A stretch of 64,000 nucleotides of DNA. Source: Halomicrobium katesii DSM 19301. Lineage in GTDB: Archaea > Halobacteriota > Halobacteria > Halobacteriales > Haloarculaceae. Position numbers and translations under genes: made by a program. This document shows, one piece after another, positions 52,752 to 61,574 of the stretch. The notes under the pieces are model-generated. The model was not told where the DNA came from. It saw only the letters and a program-made list of their open reading frames with translations, and did not search any database. How positions within the stretch are numbered: position 1 is the first letter of the stretch; every line of letters begins with the position of its first letter. Location: positions 1-64,000 of the forward strand of contig NZ_KB905378.1 of the NCBI RefSeq assembly GCF_000379085.1, read 5' to 3'.

Positions 52752-54446
52752 TCATCGCCTAACTCCAGCGTACTCGACGCCGGTCAGCTCCGCGATCTCT
52801 CGCTTCCAGGTCGTCAGATCTCGACGCTCGAAACCACCGAGATCGTCGTGGCCACACGCACGGGCCATCACCTTCATCAACTCGACCGTCGCTTCGAAGA
52901 AGTTCTGGAGACCATTGGCGGCCGAATCGACGACGAGTCGGCTCCTGAGATCCTCGCGCTGTGTCGCGATCCCGACTGGGCAGTTGTTCGAATCACAGGC
53001 TCGCATCCCGAGACAGCCGATTGCCTGCATCGCGGCGTTGGCGACCGCGACGCCGTCTGCACCCAGTGCCATCGCCTTGATAAAGTCGGATTCGGTCCGC
53101 AGTCCGCCGGTCGCGATCAGCGTCACGTCGTCGGCCCCGCGGTCGTCCAGATGGTCGCGGGCGCGGGCCAGCCCCGCCATCGTCGGCACTGAGATGTTGT
53201 CTTTGAACACGTCCGGTGCAGCCCCGGTCCCGCCGCCGCGGCCGTCGAGAATGAGGTAGTCGGCACCGGCTTCCAGCGCGAAGTCGATGTCGTCCTCGAC
53301 GTGCTGGGCCGAGAGCTTGAAGCCGACCGGGATATCGCCGCCGACATCGCGAACGCGGTCGGCCATCTCGGCGAAATCCTCGGGCGTCCGGAGGTCGGGG
53401 AACTGGGCGGGGCTGACGGCGTCGGTGCCCGGTTCGAGATCACGGACTTCGGCGATCCGGCCCTGGACTTTCTCGCCGGGGAGATGGCCGCCGGTGCCGG
53501 TCTTGGCCCCCTGTCCCGCCTTGAAGTGGAACGCCTGTACGTCCCGGACGTGGTCGATGTCCCAGCCGAACTTCCCGCTGGCGTACTCGTAGAAGTACCG
53601 CGAGTTGGCCGCCTGTTCCTCGGGGAGCATCCCGCCCTCGCCGGAACAGACACCGGTGCCGGCCCGATCAGCGCCCGTCGAGATCGCCACCTTCGCCTCC
53701 TCGCTGAGCGCGCCGAAGCTCATGTCGCTGACGAATATTGGGATCTCCAATTCCAGGGGCGTCTCGGCTCCGGGACCGACCACAAGTCCGGTGTCGACCG
53801 GTGCCTCGTCGGAAAGCGGCGTTCGGGCGAGCTGCGCGGTCTGGAGCTGGAGGTCGTCCCAGCTCGGCAGCTCAGTTCGGGGGACACCCATCGCGGAGAT
53901 GTCCCCGTGCTCACCGATTCCCTCGGGACCCAACTGTGCGAGAGTCTGGATGTAGTGGGCGTGCGGTTCCTTCTCGTAGTCGGGTTCGCCGTAGAACTCG
54001 GGGTCGACCGAGCCGCCGTCGATGTCGTCGGTGGCCCCAGCCATTGCTCCGGCGTCCCCCTCGCCGGGCGTCGGGTCGTCGCGTGGCTGCGGGTGCCCCT
54101 CGGTCCACCCCGCCACCTCGTCGGCGTCGACGTAGACGGCGTCCGCCCCCTCGTCGACCGCGGCCGAGAATTCGGCGAGTTGCTCGCTGTTGTCGTACTC
54201 GCTGATGCCGGTGTCGATGCGGTAGTCCCAGCCGTGGACGCCACAGATGAGGTTGTCGCCCTCGACGTGGCCGTCGCCGAGGAGAACGCCGCGGTGCTGG
54301 CATCGACCGTACAGGACCGACACCTCGTCGTCGTATCTGACGACGACGAGATCGACGCCCTCGACGCGGGCGTGGGCCGGGTCGCGGTCGTCGAGTTCGC
54401 TCCACGTGGCGACGCGTTCGGGCTCCTCGAGAGGTTCCTTGGTCAT
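52752..54446 (-). CDS. Rieske domain fused to FMN-binding glutamate synthase-type domain
   Basis: The 564-residue protein has an N-terminal Rieske [2Fe-2S] domain with C-x-H at 49-51 and C-x2-H at 68-71 (16 residues between), an acidic linker, and the glutamate synthase central/FMN domain (about 190-540). That domain holds FVSDMSFGALSEEAKVAISTGADRAGTGVCSGEGGM, FKAGQGAKTGTGGHLPGEKV, LDGRGGGTGAAPDVF and IGCLGMRACDSNNCPVGIATQ with the Cys-rich 3Fe-4S site. The glutaminase domain is absent. Archaeal-type GltB domains alone use ammonia or have unknown electron donors; the fused Rieske could supply electrons. Neighbouring genes include a second Rieske fusion at 57325. Confidence 0.85.
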   Translation of the reverse strand: MTKEPLEEPERVATWSELDDRDPAHARVEGVDLVVVRYDDEVSVLYGRCQHRGVLLGDGHVEGDNLICGVHGWDYRIDTGISEYDNSEQLAEFSAAVDEGADAVYVDADEVAGWTEGHPQPRDDPTPGEGDAGAMAGATDDIDGGSVDPEFYGEPDYEKEPHAHYIQTLAQLGPEGIGEHGDISAMGVPRTELPSWDDLQLQTAQLARTPLSDEAPVDTGLVVGPGAETPLELEIPIFVSDMSFGALSEEAKVAISTGADRAGTGVCSGEGGMLPEEQAANSRYFYEYASGKFGWDIDHVRDVQAFHFKAGQGAKTGTGGHLPGEKVQGRIAEVRDLEPGTDAVSPAQFPDLRTPEDFAEMADRVRDVGGDIPVGFKLSAQHVEDDIDFALEAGADYLILDGRGGGTGAAPDVFKDNISVPTMAGLARARDHLDDRGADDVTLIATGGLRTESDFIKAMALGADGVAVANAAMQAIGCLGMRACDSNNCPVGIATQREDLRSRLVVDSAANGLQNFFEATVELMKVMARACGHDDLGGFERRDLTTWKREIAELTGVEYAGVRR

Positions 54447-54536
54447 CCAGCCAGACCTGCGCGTGACACCACATAAACGTGTCTTACCCGCGTGTTATCG
54501 GGGTTATAGGGGACTGCGGACGCTCTGGCTCGACGA

Positions 54537-56033
54537 ATGGCCTGTGGATACGTCGCCGACCGGGACGCCGACCGGAGCCCCTGTCCGCGGCCGGTCGGCC
54601 CGGACGCCGAACGGTGTCCGTTCCACGCCGCGGAAGCGGCCGACACCGACGTTCGAGCCGCCGTCTGTGCAGACCTGCGCAGCGACGACGAGCGGAGACT
54701 GGAGTACGTGGACGTGGAACTCGACACGCTCGATCTCTCGGGGCTGGTGCTCGAAACGGACGGGCTCGCGGCGGTACGGTTCCGGGACTGTACGATCAGC
54801 GAGACCGTCGCTCTCTCCGGATCGGCGGTCGAACAGCCGATCGTCTTCGAGGGCTGCACGCTGGGTCGTCTGGACGCGAGCGACGCGACCTTCGAGGAGA
54901 GCGTGACGATCACTGACACCCGCATGGGCGAAAGACGAGACGGTACGTGTCTCACTTTCCGACGCGCGACGGTGGCAGGGTCGTTCTCGCTCGACGACGT
55001 GACTGCCGAGGGGAGCGTCGAGTTCGCGAGTCTCACGGCCGAGAGCTGGCTCGAACTCGATGGCGTCTCGGTGACCGGCAGCGCTCACTTCCCCAACGCC
55101 GCCATCGAGCGCGGACAGATCGTCGACACCACCTTCGGGCGCTCAGTCCAGTTCACCGGGCTGGACGCGCGCCGGTTCACCGTCGAGCGGGTCGCGTTCG
55201 AACGTCCGCCGAGATTCGACGACGCAGTGGTCGGGTCGCTTCGCTTCCGGCCTGTGGGGAGTGTCGAGTGTCGCCTCGCCGGTGCGACCGTCGACGGCGG
55301 CCGCCTCGATCAGCCCGACGACGGCCGGGCGTGCTACGACCTGACGGACGCGACGATCGGCGATATCGACCTCGACTGTTCCAGCGAGACGCTCGATCGC
55401 TACCGGTTCTACCGCACGCGCTTCGACGGGTTCCCCTTCGCCGCCTACCGGGAGTTCTTCCGGGAAAACGACTGGCGACTGCACGACTACGTCGGCGATC
55501 CGGTCGTCGAGGCCGACACTGCGGGGCTGGAACGCACCTATCTCGAAGCGCGCCAGGGTGCCGGAGCGGTCGGCGACGGCGAGAACGCGGCCGCGCTGTT
55601 CCTCAGGGAGATGGGATACCGCCGCCGTCGGTACGCCGATCACGCGCTGGACCCGGCGCGATCGCCCGGCCACCGCGTCGACGCCGGGCTCCGGTGGGCC
55701 ACGAACGCGGCGCTCGACCTCGTCGCCGGCTACGGCGAGCGGCCACAGCGAACGGTGCTGGCGTCCATCGGGGTCATCCTCGGCAGTGCCGCGCTCTACC
55801 CGGCGGCCGGCGGACTCCGGGACGCCGGCTCCGTCGTCACCTACGGGACGGGTGGCGCGAGCGCGCTCGTCGACGCTCTCTATTTCAGCGTCGTCACCTT
55901 CACCACGCTGGGCTACGGCGACATCGAACCGGTCGGGGGGCTCGCGCGCGCTCTCGCCGGTGTCGAGGCGGCCGCCGGCGCGTTCCTCGTCGCGCTGTTC
56001 GTCTTCGCGCTCGGCCGACGAGCCACCCGGTGA
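54537..56033 (+). CDS. Potassium channel protein with N-terminal repeat domain
   Basis: The 498-residue protein ends in a two-helix K+ channel: membrane segment at about 403-425, pore loop YFSVVTFTTLGYGDIEPVGG with the selectivity filter at about 456-463, and a last membrane helix. The N-terminal 30 residues hold a Cys/His cluster (C3, C16, C27, H30), perhaps a zinc site. Residues 45-290 are a repetitive beta-helix of the pentapeptide-like kind (LDLSGLVLETDGLAAVRFRDCTISETVALSGSAV, ATFEESVTITDTRM). No RCK domain is present, so gating would use the repeat domain. It sits between two Rieske fusions and a Na+/H+ antiporter. Confidence 0.83.
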   Translation: MACGYVADRDADRSPCPRPVGPDAERCPFHAAEAADTDVRAAVCADLRSDDERRLEYVDVELDTLDLSGLVLETDGLAAVRFRDCTISETVALSGSAVEQPIVFEGCTLGRLDASDATFEESVTITDTRMGERRDGTCLTFRRATVAGSFSLDDVTAEGSVEFASLTAESWLELDGVSVTGSAHFPNAAIERGQIVDTTFGRSVQFTGLDARRFTVERVAFERPPRFDDAVVGSLRFRPVGSVECRLAGATVDGGRLDQPDDGRACYDLTDATIGDIDLDCSSETLDRYRFYRTRFDGFPFAAYREFFRENDWRLHDYVGDPVVEADTAGLERTYLEARQGAGAVGDGENAAALFLREMGYRRRRYADHALDPARSPGHRVDAGLRWATNAALDLVAGYGERPQRTVLASIGVILGSAALYPAAGGLRDAGSVVTYGTGGASALVDALYFSVVTFTTLGYGDIEPVGGLARALAGVEAAAGAFLVALFVFALGRRATR

Positions 56034-56039
56034 TCGATC

Positions 56040-57287
56040 TCATCCTGCGGTTCCGTCGGCGTCGCCCCCGGCCAGCCCGGTCAGGTCCAGCACCGCGGGC
56101 ATGAGCAGCCCCTGGACGACCAGACTGAGGACGGCGACGCCGAACACCATCGTCTCCAGGGGGCGGCCGGCGGCGACCCCGTCGGGGACGGCGAGGACGA
56201 GCGCCACCGGGACGACCGTGTGGAGCCCGCTCCAGACCATGATGTGCTGGCAGTTGGTCGGGACGGAGTCGCCGAGCAGCCTGTTCGTCGCGGTGACGAG
56301 CGGGTAGATGGTGGCCGCCCGGACGAGGAGGACCAGGACCGCCGCGAGCGCGATCAGTCCTGCGTGGTCGACGAACTCGGCGAGTTCGACGCTGGCACCG
56401 ATGAGGACGTACAGCACCGTCGTAACGAGGAAGGCCAGCGTGTCCCAGACCTCCTGGACGGTGTGTTCGGGGTCGCTCATGGCGTCGTGAGTCTCCGCGT
56501 GGGCACCCATCGCCAGCCCCGCACCGACCGTCGCCAGCACGCCGCTGAGGTGCAGGTAGTGTTCAACGACGAGAAACGAGCCGTAGGCGACGGCGATAGT
56601 CACCAGGAGGACGCTCATCGAGTCCGAGAGGCCCCGGACCAGCCGGTGGGCCAGGAGGCCGACGACGACACCGATCACGAGTCCGCCGCCGCCGACGACG
56701 GCGATGTCGGCCGCGAAGCCGCTCAGTCCGGCCACCGTTGCGATATCTGTGACTGACTCTCCCGAGGCCTGGATCGTGGCGACCAGCGTCGAGAAGACCA
56801 CGATTGCGACGCCGTCGTTGAGGAGACTCTCGCCCTCGATGGTGACCGCGAGCCGCTCGGCCACGTCGAACTCCTCGAACATCGAGAGCACCGCTGCGGG
56901 GTCGGTCGGGAGGACGATAGCGGCAAAGAGCAGCGCGACAGACAGCTCGAAGCCGAAGGCGACGGTGCCGACCGTACCTAGGAGCGCGACGGCGAGCGGG
57001 AGCCCGACCAGCGTCAGGACGAGTACGAGCGGCGCGTCGTCCCGGAGCTCGCGCACGTCGATCTCGATCGTCCCCTGGAAGACGATCGGCGGGAGCAACA
57101 GTAGGAAGATGACATCGGCCGTCAGTTCCAGGCCCGGATCGAGGCCGAGCGCCGCGACCCCCAGCCCGACAGCGGCGAGTACGCTCGCGTAGGCGACTCG
57201 ATCGCGGTGGCGTACCAGCAGGCGGACGACGAGCGCGACGACCAGCACCGCGAGGACGCTCGTCAGCGTCGCGGTGATCCCGCTCAC
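56040..57287 (-). CDS. Na+(K+)/H+ antiporter, CPA1 (NhaP) family
   Basis: The 415-residue transporter begins with GTG 57287 (MSGITATLTSVLAVLVVALVV). It has about 12 membrane segments, the ion-binding FAAIVLPTDPAAVLSMFEEFDVAERLAVTIEGESLLNDGVAIVVF block (the paired acidic residues and ESLLND) and IGASVELAEF. It has no long cytoplasmic tail. It ends 6 bp from the converging K+ channel gene, so both deal with monovalent cations. Confidence 0.88.
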   Translation of the reverse strand: MSGITATLTSVLAVLVVALVVRLLVRHRDRVAYASVLAAVGLGVAALGLDPGLELTADVIFLLLLPPIVFQGTIEIDVRELRDDAPLVLVLTLVGLPLAVALLGTVGTVAFGFELSVALLFAAIVLPTDPAAVLSMFEEFDVAERLAVTIEGESLLNDGVAIVVFSTLVATIQASGESVTDIATVAGLSGFAADIAVVGGGGLVIGVVVGLLAHRLVRGLSDSMSVLLVTIAVAYGSFLVVEHYLHLSGVLATVGAGLAMGAHAETHDAMSDPEHTVQEVWDTLAFLVTTVLYVLIGASVELAEFVDHAGLIALAAVLVLLVRAATIYPLVTATNRLLGDSVPTNCQHIMVWSGLHTVVPVALVLAVPDGVAAGRPLETMVFGVAVLSLVVQGLLMPAVLDLTGLAGGDADGTAG

Positions 57288-57324
57288 GCGTCGTCCACCT
57301 CCAGTGTGACAGTGACACTCACGC

Positions 57325-59313
57325 TCACACCGGCTCCGAGTCGGTCAGTACTTCCACGAGTGCCGGCCCGTCGTGGTCGATCGCCCGTTTCAGTGCCGAA
57401 TCGAGGTCGTCCTCGGCGTCGACCTCGATCCCCAGTCCGCCGCAGTTCTCGGCGAACTCGGCGAAGCTCGGGTTCACGAGGTCGGTCTGCCAGACGTCCC
57501 AGCCGCCGGTGCGCTGCTCTTTGCTGATCTTGCCGAGTTCGTCGTCGTTCAGCAGGACGTGCGTGAGGTCCATGTCGTACTTGACGGCGGTGGTGAACTC
57601 GCTCATGTACTGGCCGAAGCCGCCGTCACTGGAGACCGACACGACGGGGCGACCGGCCCACGGGGTGTCGGGTTCCCGCGTGGCGGCCCACGCGCCCAGC
57701 GCCGCCGGGAACGCGAAGCCGATCGATCCCAGATAGCCCGACATCAGCACGCGCTGGTCCGCCGACTCGAAGTAGCGACCGAACGCGTAGGTGTTGTTGC
57801 CCACGTCGACCGGGACGATGGCGTCGTCGGGGACGATCCGGGTCATTGCCTCGAACGCGGTGGCGTAGTTGACGCCCCGCTCCGGCGACGAAGCTCGACG
57901 GGTCGCCTTCTCATCGCGCCACATTTCCCAGCGCTCGGCCAGTTCCTCGCGCTGGCTCCGGGCCGTCAGTCCCTCGGCGTCGGGGAGTCGATCGAGCATC
58001 TCGGCGACGGTGACGCCGACTTCGCCCCACACTGGTACGTCGACACTGTGGAACTTCCCGAGCGCCATCTGGTCGAAGTCGACCTGCACGATGTCCTTGT
58101 AGGATGCGATGCCGGTGTGGTTCGAGAAGCTGGCACCGAACACCGCCAGCAGGTCCGACTCGTTCATGAAGTGACTCGCGATGGGGGTCCCGCTCCGGCC
58201 GAGGACGCCGCCGGCCAGGGGATGCGAGTCCGGTATCTGGCCCTTGGCTTTGAACGTCGTGAGGACAGGACAGTCCAGGCGCTCGGCCAGTTCGACGATC
58301 CGATCCATCTCGAAGCGCGCGCCGTGGCCGACGACGATGACCGGGCGCTCGGCCGACTCGATCAGGTCGACGGCCTCTCGAAGTTTCTCCTCGGGCGGCG
58401 AGATGTCCCGCGGCGTGCGCCGCCCCTCGGGCGTACCGGGGTCGACTCCCTCGGCGTCCATCGTCTGGATCTCGTCGGGGAAGATCAGGTGGGAGACGCC
58501 CCGTTCCAGCACGGCGGTCTTGGCCGCTCGCGTCGCGAGTTCGGCGTGCTGGCTGTCGGGCAGGACCGTCGCCTCGAACTCGGCGACGTCGCCGTAGGCG
58601 GCTTCGAGATCGACTTCCTGGAAGTTCCCTGTCCCAAGCACCTGTGATTCGACCTGGCCCGTCAGCGCGATCGTCGGCGAGCGATCGACGTTGGCGTCCC
58701 ACAGTCCAGTGAGCATGTTCGTCGCGCCCGGCCCGGCGATCGAGAAACACGCCGCCGGCCGGCCCGTGAGCTTTCCGTAGGCAGACGCCGCGAACGCCCC
58801 CGCACCCTCGTGACGGACGCCGTAGTACGAGAGACTGCCGACTTCTGCCTCGGTCCGGAGCGCCTCCGCGAGACCGAGGTTCGAGTGGCCGACGATCCCC
58901 CAGACCTGTCGGACGCCCCAGTTGACCAGCGTCTCGACGATCACGTCCGAGACGGTGCGATCACGCTCTTGTTCGACCGGGAAGCCGACGTAGATCCCCT
59001 CCTCGCGCTCTTCGACGGGATACGTCGTCACGCAGTCGTCGAACTCGCCGGGGGTCTCTCCCGAGTCGGGATAGAAGTCCCACCCGTGCCAGGGACACCG
59101 GAGGAGACCGTCCTCGATCGACCCCTCTCCGAGCGGGCCGGCCTGGTGGGGACACTCGTTGTCCATCGCGTGGTAACTCTGCTCGTGATGAGTTATCGCC
59201 ACTGTCGTCCCGTCGCACGTGACTGGTTTGACTCTGCCTTCTGGGAGTTCGTCGTGGTCGAGCGCCCTGTGCCAGTGGATTTCCGCTCCGTCGACATCGG
59301 AATCGGATGACAT
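57325..59313 (-). CDS. Rieske domain fused to a ThDP-dependent (pyruvate oxidase-like) enzyme
   Basis: The 662-residue protein opens with a Rieske [2Fe-2S] domain (C54-x-H56 and C73-x2-H76) and continues as a thiamine-diphosphate enzyme of the POX/acetolactate synthase group. The ThDP glutamate is in YYGVRHEGAGAFAASAYGKLTGR, the central domain is near 310-430, and the ThDP-Mg motif is VVSVSSDGGFGQYMSEFTTAVKYDMDLTHVLLNDDELGKI (GDG-like SDGG to NND). The product could decarboxylate pyruvate with electrons leaving by the Rieske cluster to quinone or ferredoxin. This is a rare architecture, matched in logic by the Rieske-GltB protein at 52752. It is the last convergent gene on the minus strand before the antiporter. 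Confidence 0.85.
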   Translation of the reverse strand: MSSDSDVDGAEIHWHRALDHDELPEGRVKPVTCDGTTVAITHHEQSYHAMDNECPHQAGPLGEGSIEDGLLRCPWHGWDFYPDSGETPGEFDDCVTTYPVEEREEGIYVGFPVEQERDRTVSDVIVETLVNWGVRQVWGIVGHSNLGLAEALRTEAEVGSLSYYGVRHEGAGAFAASAYGKLTGRPAACFSIAGPGATNMLTGLWDANVDRSPTIALTGQVESQVLGTGNFQEVDLEAAYGDVAEFEATVLPDSQHAELATRAAKTAVLERGVSHLIFPDEIQTMDAEGVDPGTPEGRRTPRDISPPEEKLREAVDLIESAERPVIVVGHGARFEMDRIVELAERLDCPVLTTFKAKGQIPDSHPLAGGVLGRSGTPIASHFMNESDLLAVFGASFSNHTGIASYKDIVQVDFDQMALGKFHSVDVPVWGEVGVTVAEMLDRLPDAEGLTARSQREELAERWEMWRDEKATRRASSPERGVNYATAFEAMTRIVPDDAIVPVDVGNNTYAFGRYFESADQRVLMSGYLGSIGFAFPAALGAWAATREPDTPWAGRPVVSVSSDGGFGQYMSEFTTAVKYDMDLTHVLLNDDELGKISKEQRTGGWDVWQTDLVNPSFAEFAENCGGLGIEVDAEDDLDSALKRAIDHDGPALVEVLTDSEPV

Positions 59314-59332
59314 AGCCGTGTCCAGCCACTCA

Positions 59333-59408
59333 TAGAAAGTAAGAGTACAGTAACACTGGCGTTACTGTGGCCCCGGAGCGATCCGGTAAGGATCTGCAAT
59401 AATCTGTC
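59333..59408 (-). repeat. Diverged R3-like element at a stop codon
   Basis: The 76 bp between TCA at 59330-59332 and TCA at 59409-59411 has the R3 size. Its right half (GATCCGGTAAGGATC, then TGCAATAATCTGTC) resembles R3 (GATCACCGGTAAATCGCTACAATAATCCGTA). The left half is much less similar. The right TCA is the stop codon of the 121-residue gene. This is probably an old, decayed copy. Confidence 0.45.
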
Positions 59409-59774
59409 TCAGCCACGATACTCACAGTGAAATCCCGCGACCTGCTGGTAGAACGTCGGTACGACCTCCGTCCGCAGATCGGCGTCCGGCCGGTCCGCGA
59501 ACTCGTCGGCGGTGACCGCTCGCGCGTCGTCGATCGCGGCCTCGACGTGGTCAGGGACGCCCGCCTCGTCGACGCTCCCGAGATAGGCCCAGAGGAACGC
59601 GGACTCCAGCGAGTCGTAGAAGGCAGCTGTCGGTTCGAACGTCTCTCGACCGCCACTGATCAGTCGGTAGTACGTGCTGTGGATCAGTGCTGCGCCGTCG
59701 TCGATTCCGTGGTTCCCGAACGATCCCGTCGTCGTACACTCTGTAGCATCTCCATGCGTGTCAGTATCTCTCAT
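59409..59774 (-). CDS. Hypothetical acidic protein (121 aa)
   Basis: The protein begins MRDTDTHGDATECTTTGSFGNHGIDDGAALIHSTYY and is helical in the middle (RETFEPTAAFYDSLESAFLWAYLGSVDEAGVPDHVEAAIDDARAVTADEFAD), ending EVVPTFYQQVAGFHCEYRG. I do not recognise a characterised family; it looks like a haloarchaeal orphan. An alternative start cannot be excluded within the first 20 residues. Its TGA stop adjoins a diverged R3-like sequence. It is divergent from the small membrane protein at 59861. Confidence 0.62.
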   Translation of the reverse strand: MRDTDTHGDATECTTTGSFGNHGIDDGAALIHSTYYRLISGGRETFEPTAAFYDSLESAFLWAYLGSVDEAGVPDHVEAAIDDARAVTADEFADRPDADLRTEVVPTFYQQVAGFHCEYRG

Positions 59775-59860
59775 ATTCGTAGTTAGTTAGATTACGTTTA
59801 GTAACTAGCCCCGCTGTGTGGCTCGTCCACACAGCCGTGTCGGGTCACGAGAACACCTAT

Positions 59861-60277
59861 ATGCACTGGCGTGTCAACCGACGTGACGTGCCAGCGATCA
59901 CCCTCGACAATCGGACGGGCGGTCTCGCCCTCGTCGTCGGCTACGTCATACTTATCGCCGCCCTGTTCAGAGACCCCACGAACGGCCTGGCGACGGCCAC
60001 TGCGACCGTTCAGGGGATCGTCTTCTTCGTTGCGCTCCCGGTCCTCGGAGTGGCCAGCGGCGTGTACGCCTACGTCGACGGGCCCCTCCAGACCCTCGTC
60101 ACGCTCCTCACGGGAACGTACCTGGCGACGGTCGGCATCGCCCTGACGCTGTTCCTGTCGGGGGGGCCACTCCTTACTGTGGTCGGTCTGGTCCTGTTCG
60201 GGCTCGCCGCCGTAGCTATTCTCGGCGCTCTGATGAGCGCCCTGTCGTCGCTGGGATTGAACGAATCGCTGTTGTAA
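59861..60277 (+). CDS. Small membrane protein (138 aa), four helices
   Basis: The ATG at 59861 (MHWRVNRRDVPAITLDNRTGG) is preferred over an upstream in-frame start. Four hydrophobic helices follow (LALVVGYVILIAAL, GIVFFVALPVLGVASGVYAYV, LVTLLTGTYLATVGIALTLFL, LLTVVGLVLFGLAAVAILGALMSAL). No functional motif is seen. Similar small four-helix proteins are common and unassigned in haloarchaea. It stands alone. Confidence 0.65.
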   Translation: MHWRVNRRDVPAITLDNRTGGLALVVGYVILIAALFRDPTNGLATATATVQGIVFFVALPVLGVASGVYAYVDGPLQTLVTLLTGTYLATVGIALTLFLSGGPLLTVVGLVLFGLAAVAILGALMSALSSLGLNESLL

Positions 60278-60337
60278 TATACTCGTATCAGCACACGCGC
60301 TGTCGACTGCTGAATATCGCGCCGATACTACGTCTCA

Positions 60338-60416
60338 TACGGAACGTTGTCGTTGCTTACCGGTGAGCGTCGCCACTGGGTAGACGCTCGCCGGTAAATT
60401 GCTACAGCCGCCCGTA
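60338..60416 (-). mobile_element. R3 palindromic element, copy E (79 bp), at a stop codon
   Basis: Termini TACGGAACGTTGTCG and GCTACAGCCGCCCGTA with a strong inner stem (ACCGGTGAGCGTC against GACGCTCGCCGGT). TCA flanks lie at 60335-60337 and 60417-60419; the right one is the TGA stop of the 89-residue gene. It is more diverged than the other copies. Confidence 0.88.
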
Positions 60417-60686
60417 TCAGTTACAATCGAGTTCACAGTCGTAACTACGGCTGTACACCCAGTGTCCGTCCTCGCCGTCGAAGGCAAACTCCGCGTACTC
60501 CAGTGAGAGCTGCGGATCGCCGTCGCGGTCGAGAGACTCGACAAACTGCCAGTCACCGTCGGGATTCGCAACTGTGGGTTGGTACTGCCAGACGTGGATC
60601 TGTTCGTCGGCTACCGCGACCGCGTAGCTCTCTGGGACGGCATCTGTACGAGGTGGCTCCACAGCGGGGCTGTCGTTGCTGGCCAT
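60417..60686 (-). CDS. Hypothetical protein (89 aa)
   Basis: It starts MASNDSPAVEPPRTDAVPES at ATG 60686; the upstream 38 in-frame residues are basic and rejected. The body is a beta-rich domain (YAVAVADEQIHVWQYQPTVANPDGDWQFVESLDRDGDPQLSLEYAEFAFDGEDGHWVYSRSYDCELDCN) with two cysteines at the extreme C-terminus. The family is not recognised. The TGA stop is one of the two direct repeats around R3 copy E. Confidence 0.62.
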   Translation of the reverse strand: MASNDSPAVEPPRTDAVPESYAVAVADEQIHVWQYQPTVANPDGDWQFVESLDRDGDPQLSLEYAEFAFDGEDGHWVYSRSYDCELDCN

Positions 60687-60874
60687 GGAAACGAACACGG
60701 TTCTACAGTATTTAATCGAGATTGAACTGCGTGTGACCAGGTAACCCGACGGTGACCTATGGTCACTCTCTCGTGGTCCCGCAGACGACCAAGCTCGCAC
60801 GTATCGGGTGGCAAACCGCCGGATCAGTCACAGGTCTCTGCTCGACGGAATCGCAGAACGAGCGCCTGAATTAT

Positions 60875-61291
60875 TCAGGACTGGGTCCGTTCCATCTCGT
60901 AGCTAAGCCGGTGGGGCATCAGCGCCAGCGCCCGGACGATGGCCGCGAGCGCGATGAAGATGCCCAGCAGGATGTGCGCGACGCCACCGAGTTTCAGCCA
61001 CAAAAGCGTCGAAGGCCACTTGTGGAGGGCAGCGAGGTCGGAGTTGAGCGCCGCCCCGCGCGTTCCGCCGCTCCCGCCGGCGATGCTCGTATCGGGGTAC
61101 GTCGAGACGAAGCTCTCCAGCATGGGATGGAACTCCGTCAACTCGAAGAACAGCGCGCTCCCGGCGAGGAGATAGCCGAGGACGGCGAACACCGCGCCGA
61201 CCTTGAGCATTTTCTTGATACTGGCGACGGTCGCTTCCATTTCTTCGGCCGAGCGTCGTTCGAGTTCGGCCGCGGAATCCGATTCTGACAT
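60875..61291 (-). CDS. Small haloarchaeal membrane protein (138 aa)
   Basis: The protein begins MSESDSAAELERRSAEEMEATVASIKKMLKVG and has two or three membrane helices (AVFAVLGYLLAGSALFFELTEF, LWLKLGGVAHILLGIFIALAAIVRALALMPH) around an extracellular Gly/Ser-rich loop (TSIAGGSGGTRGAAL). No known domain is recognised. It is read opposite to the gene at 59861 and stands alone with a 204-bp promoter region up to R3 copy F. Confidence 0.65.
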   Translation of the reverse strand: MSESDSAAELERRSAEEMEATVASIKKMLKVGAVFAVLGYLLAGSALFFELTEFHPMLESFVSTYPDTSIAGGSGGTRGAALNSDLAALHKWPSTLLWLKLGGVAHILLGIFIALAAIVRALALMPHRLSYEMERTQS

Positions 61292-61495
61292 TGCTACACT
61301 ATCCAGTCAATAGTGATCCATAAATACGCGATTGAGGGATGTGTGACAGCGTAACTCGAAGGTAACTTGCGAAATTCGACATATCCACTCGTTGTGAGTT
61401 ACTGGCATCGGTCGGCGGGGCGCTGTGCCGGCGGGTCTCATCGGACGGAGTCTCGTCGCGATCCACCGGCGGTTGTCCCGAGACAGGCCGTATCA

Positions 61496-61574
61496 TACGG
61501 TTTATTGTAGTTGCGTACCGGTGATCGTCGCCACGGGGTAGACGATCACCGATAAATCGCTACGATAATCCGTA
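61496..61574 (-). mobile_element. R3 palindromic element, copy F (79 bp), at the citrate synthase stop
   Basis: Termini TACGGTTTATTGTAG and CTACGATAATCCGTA, flanked by TCA at 61493-61495 and 61575-61577. The right TCA is the TGA stop of the citrate synthase gene. It closely resembles copy A. Confidence 0.92.
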
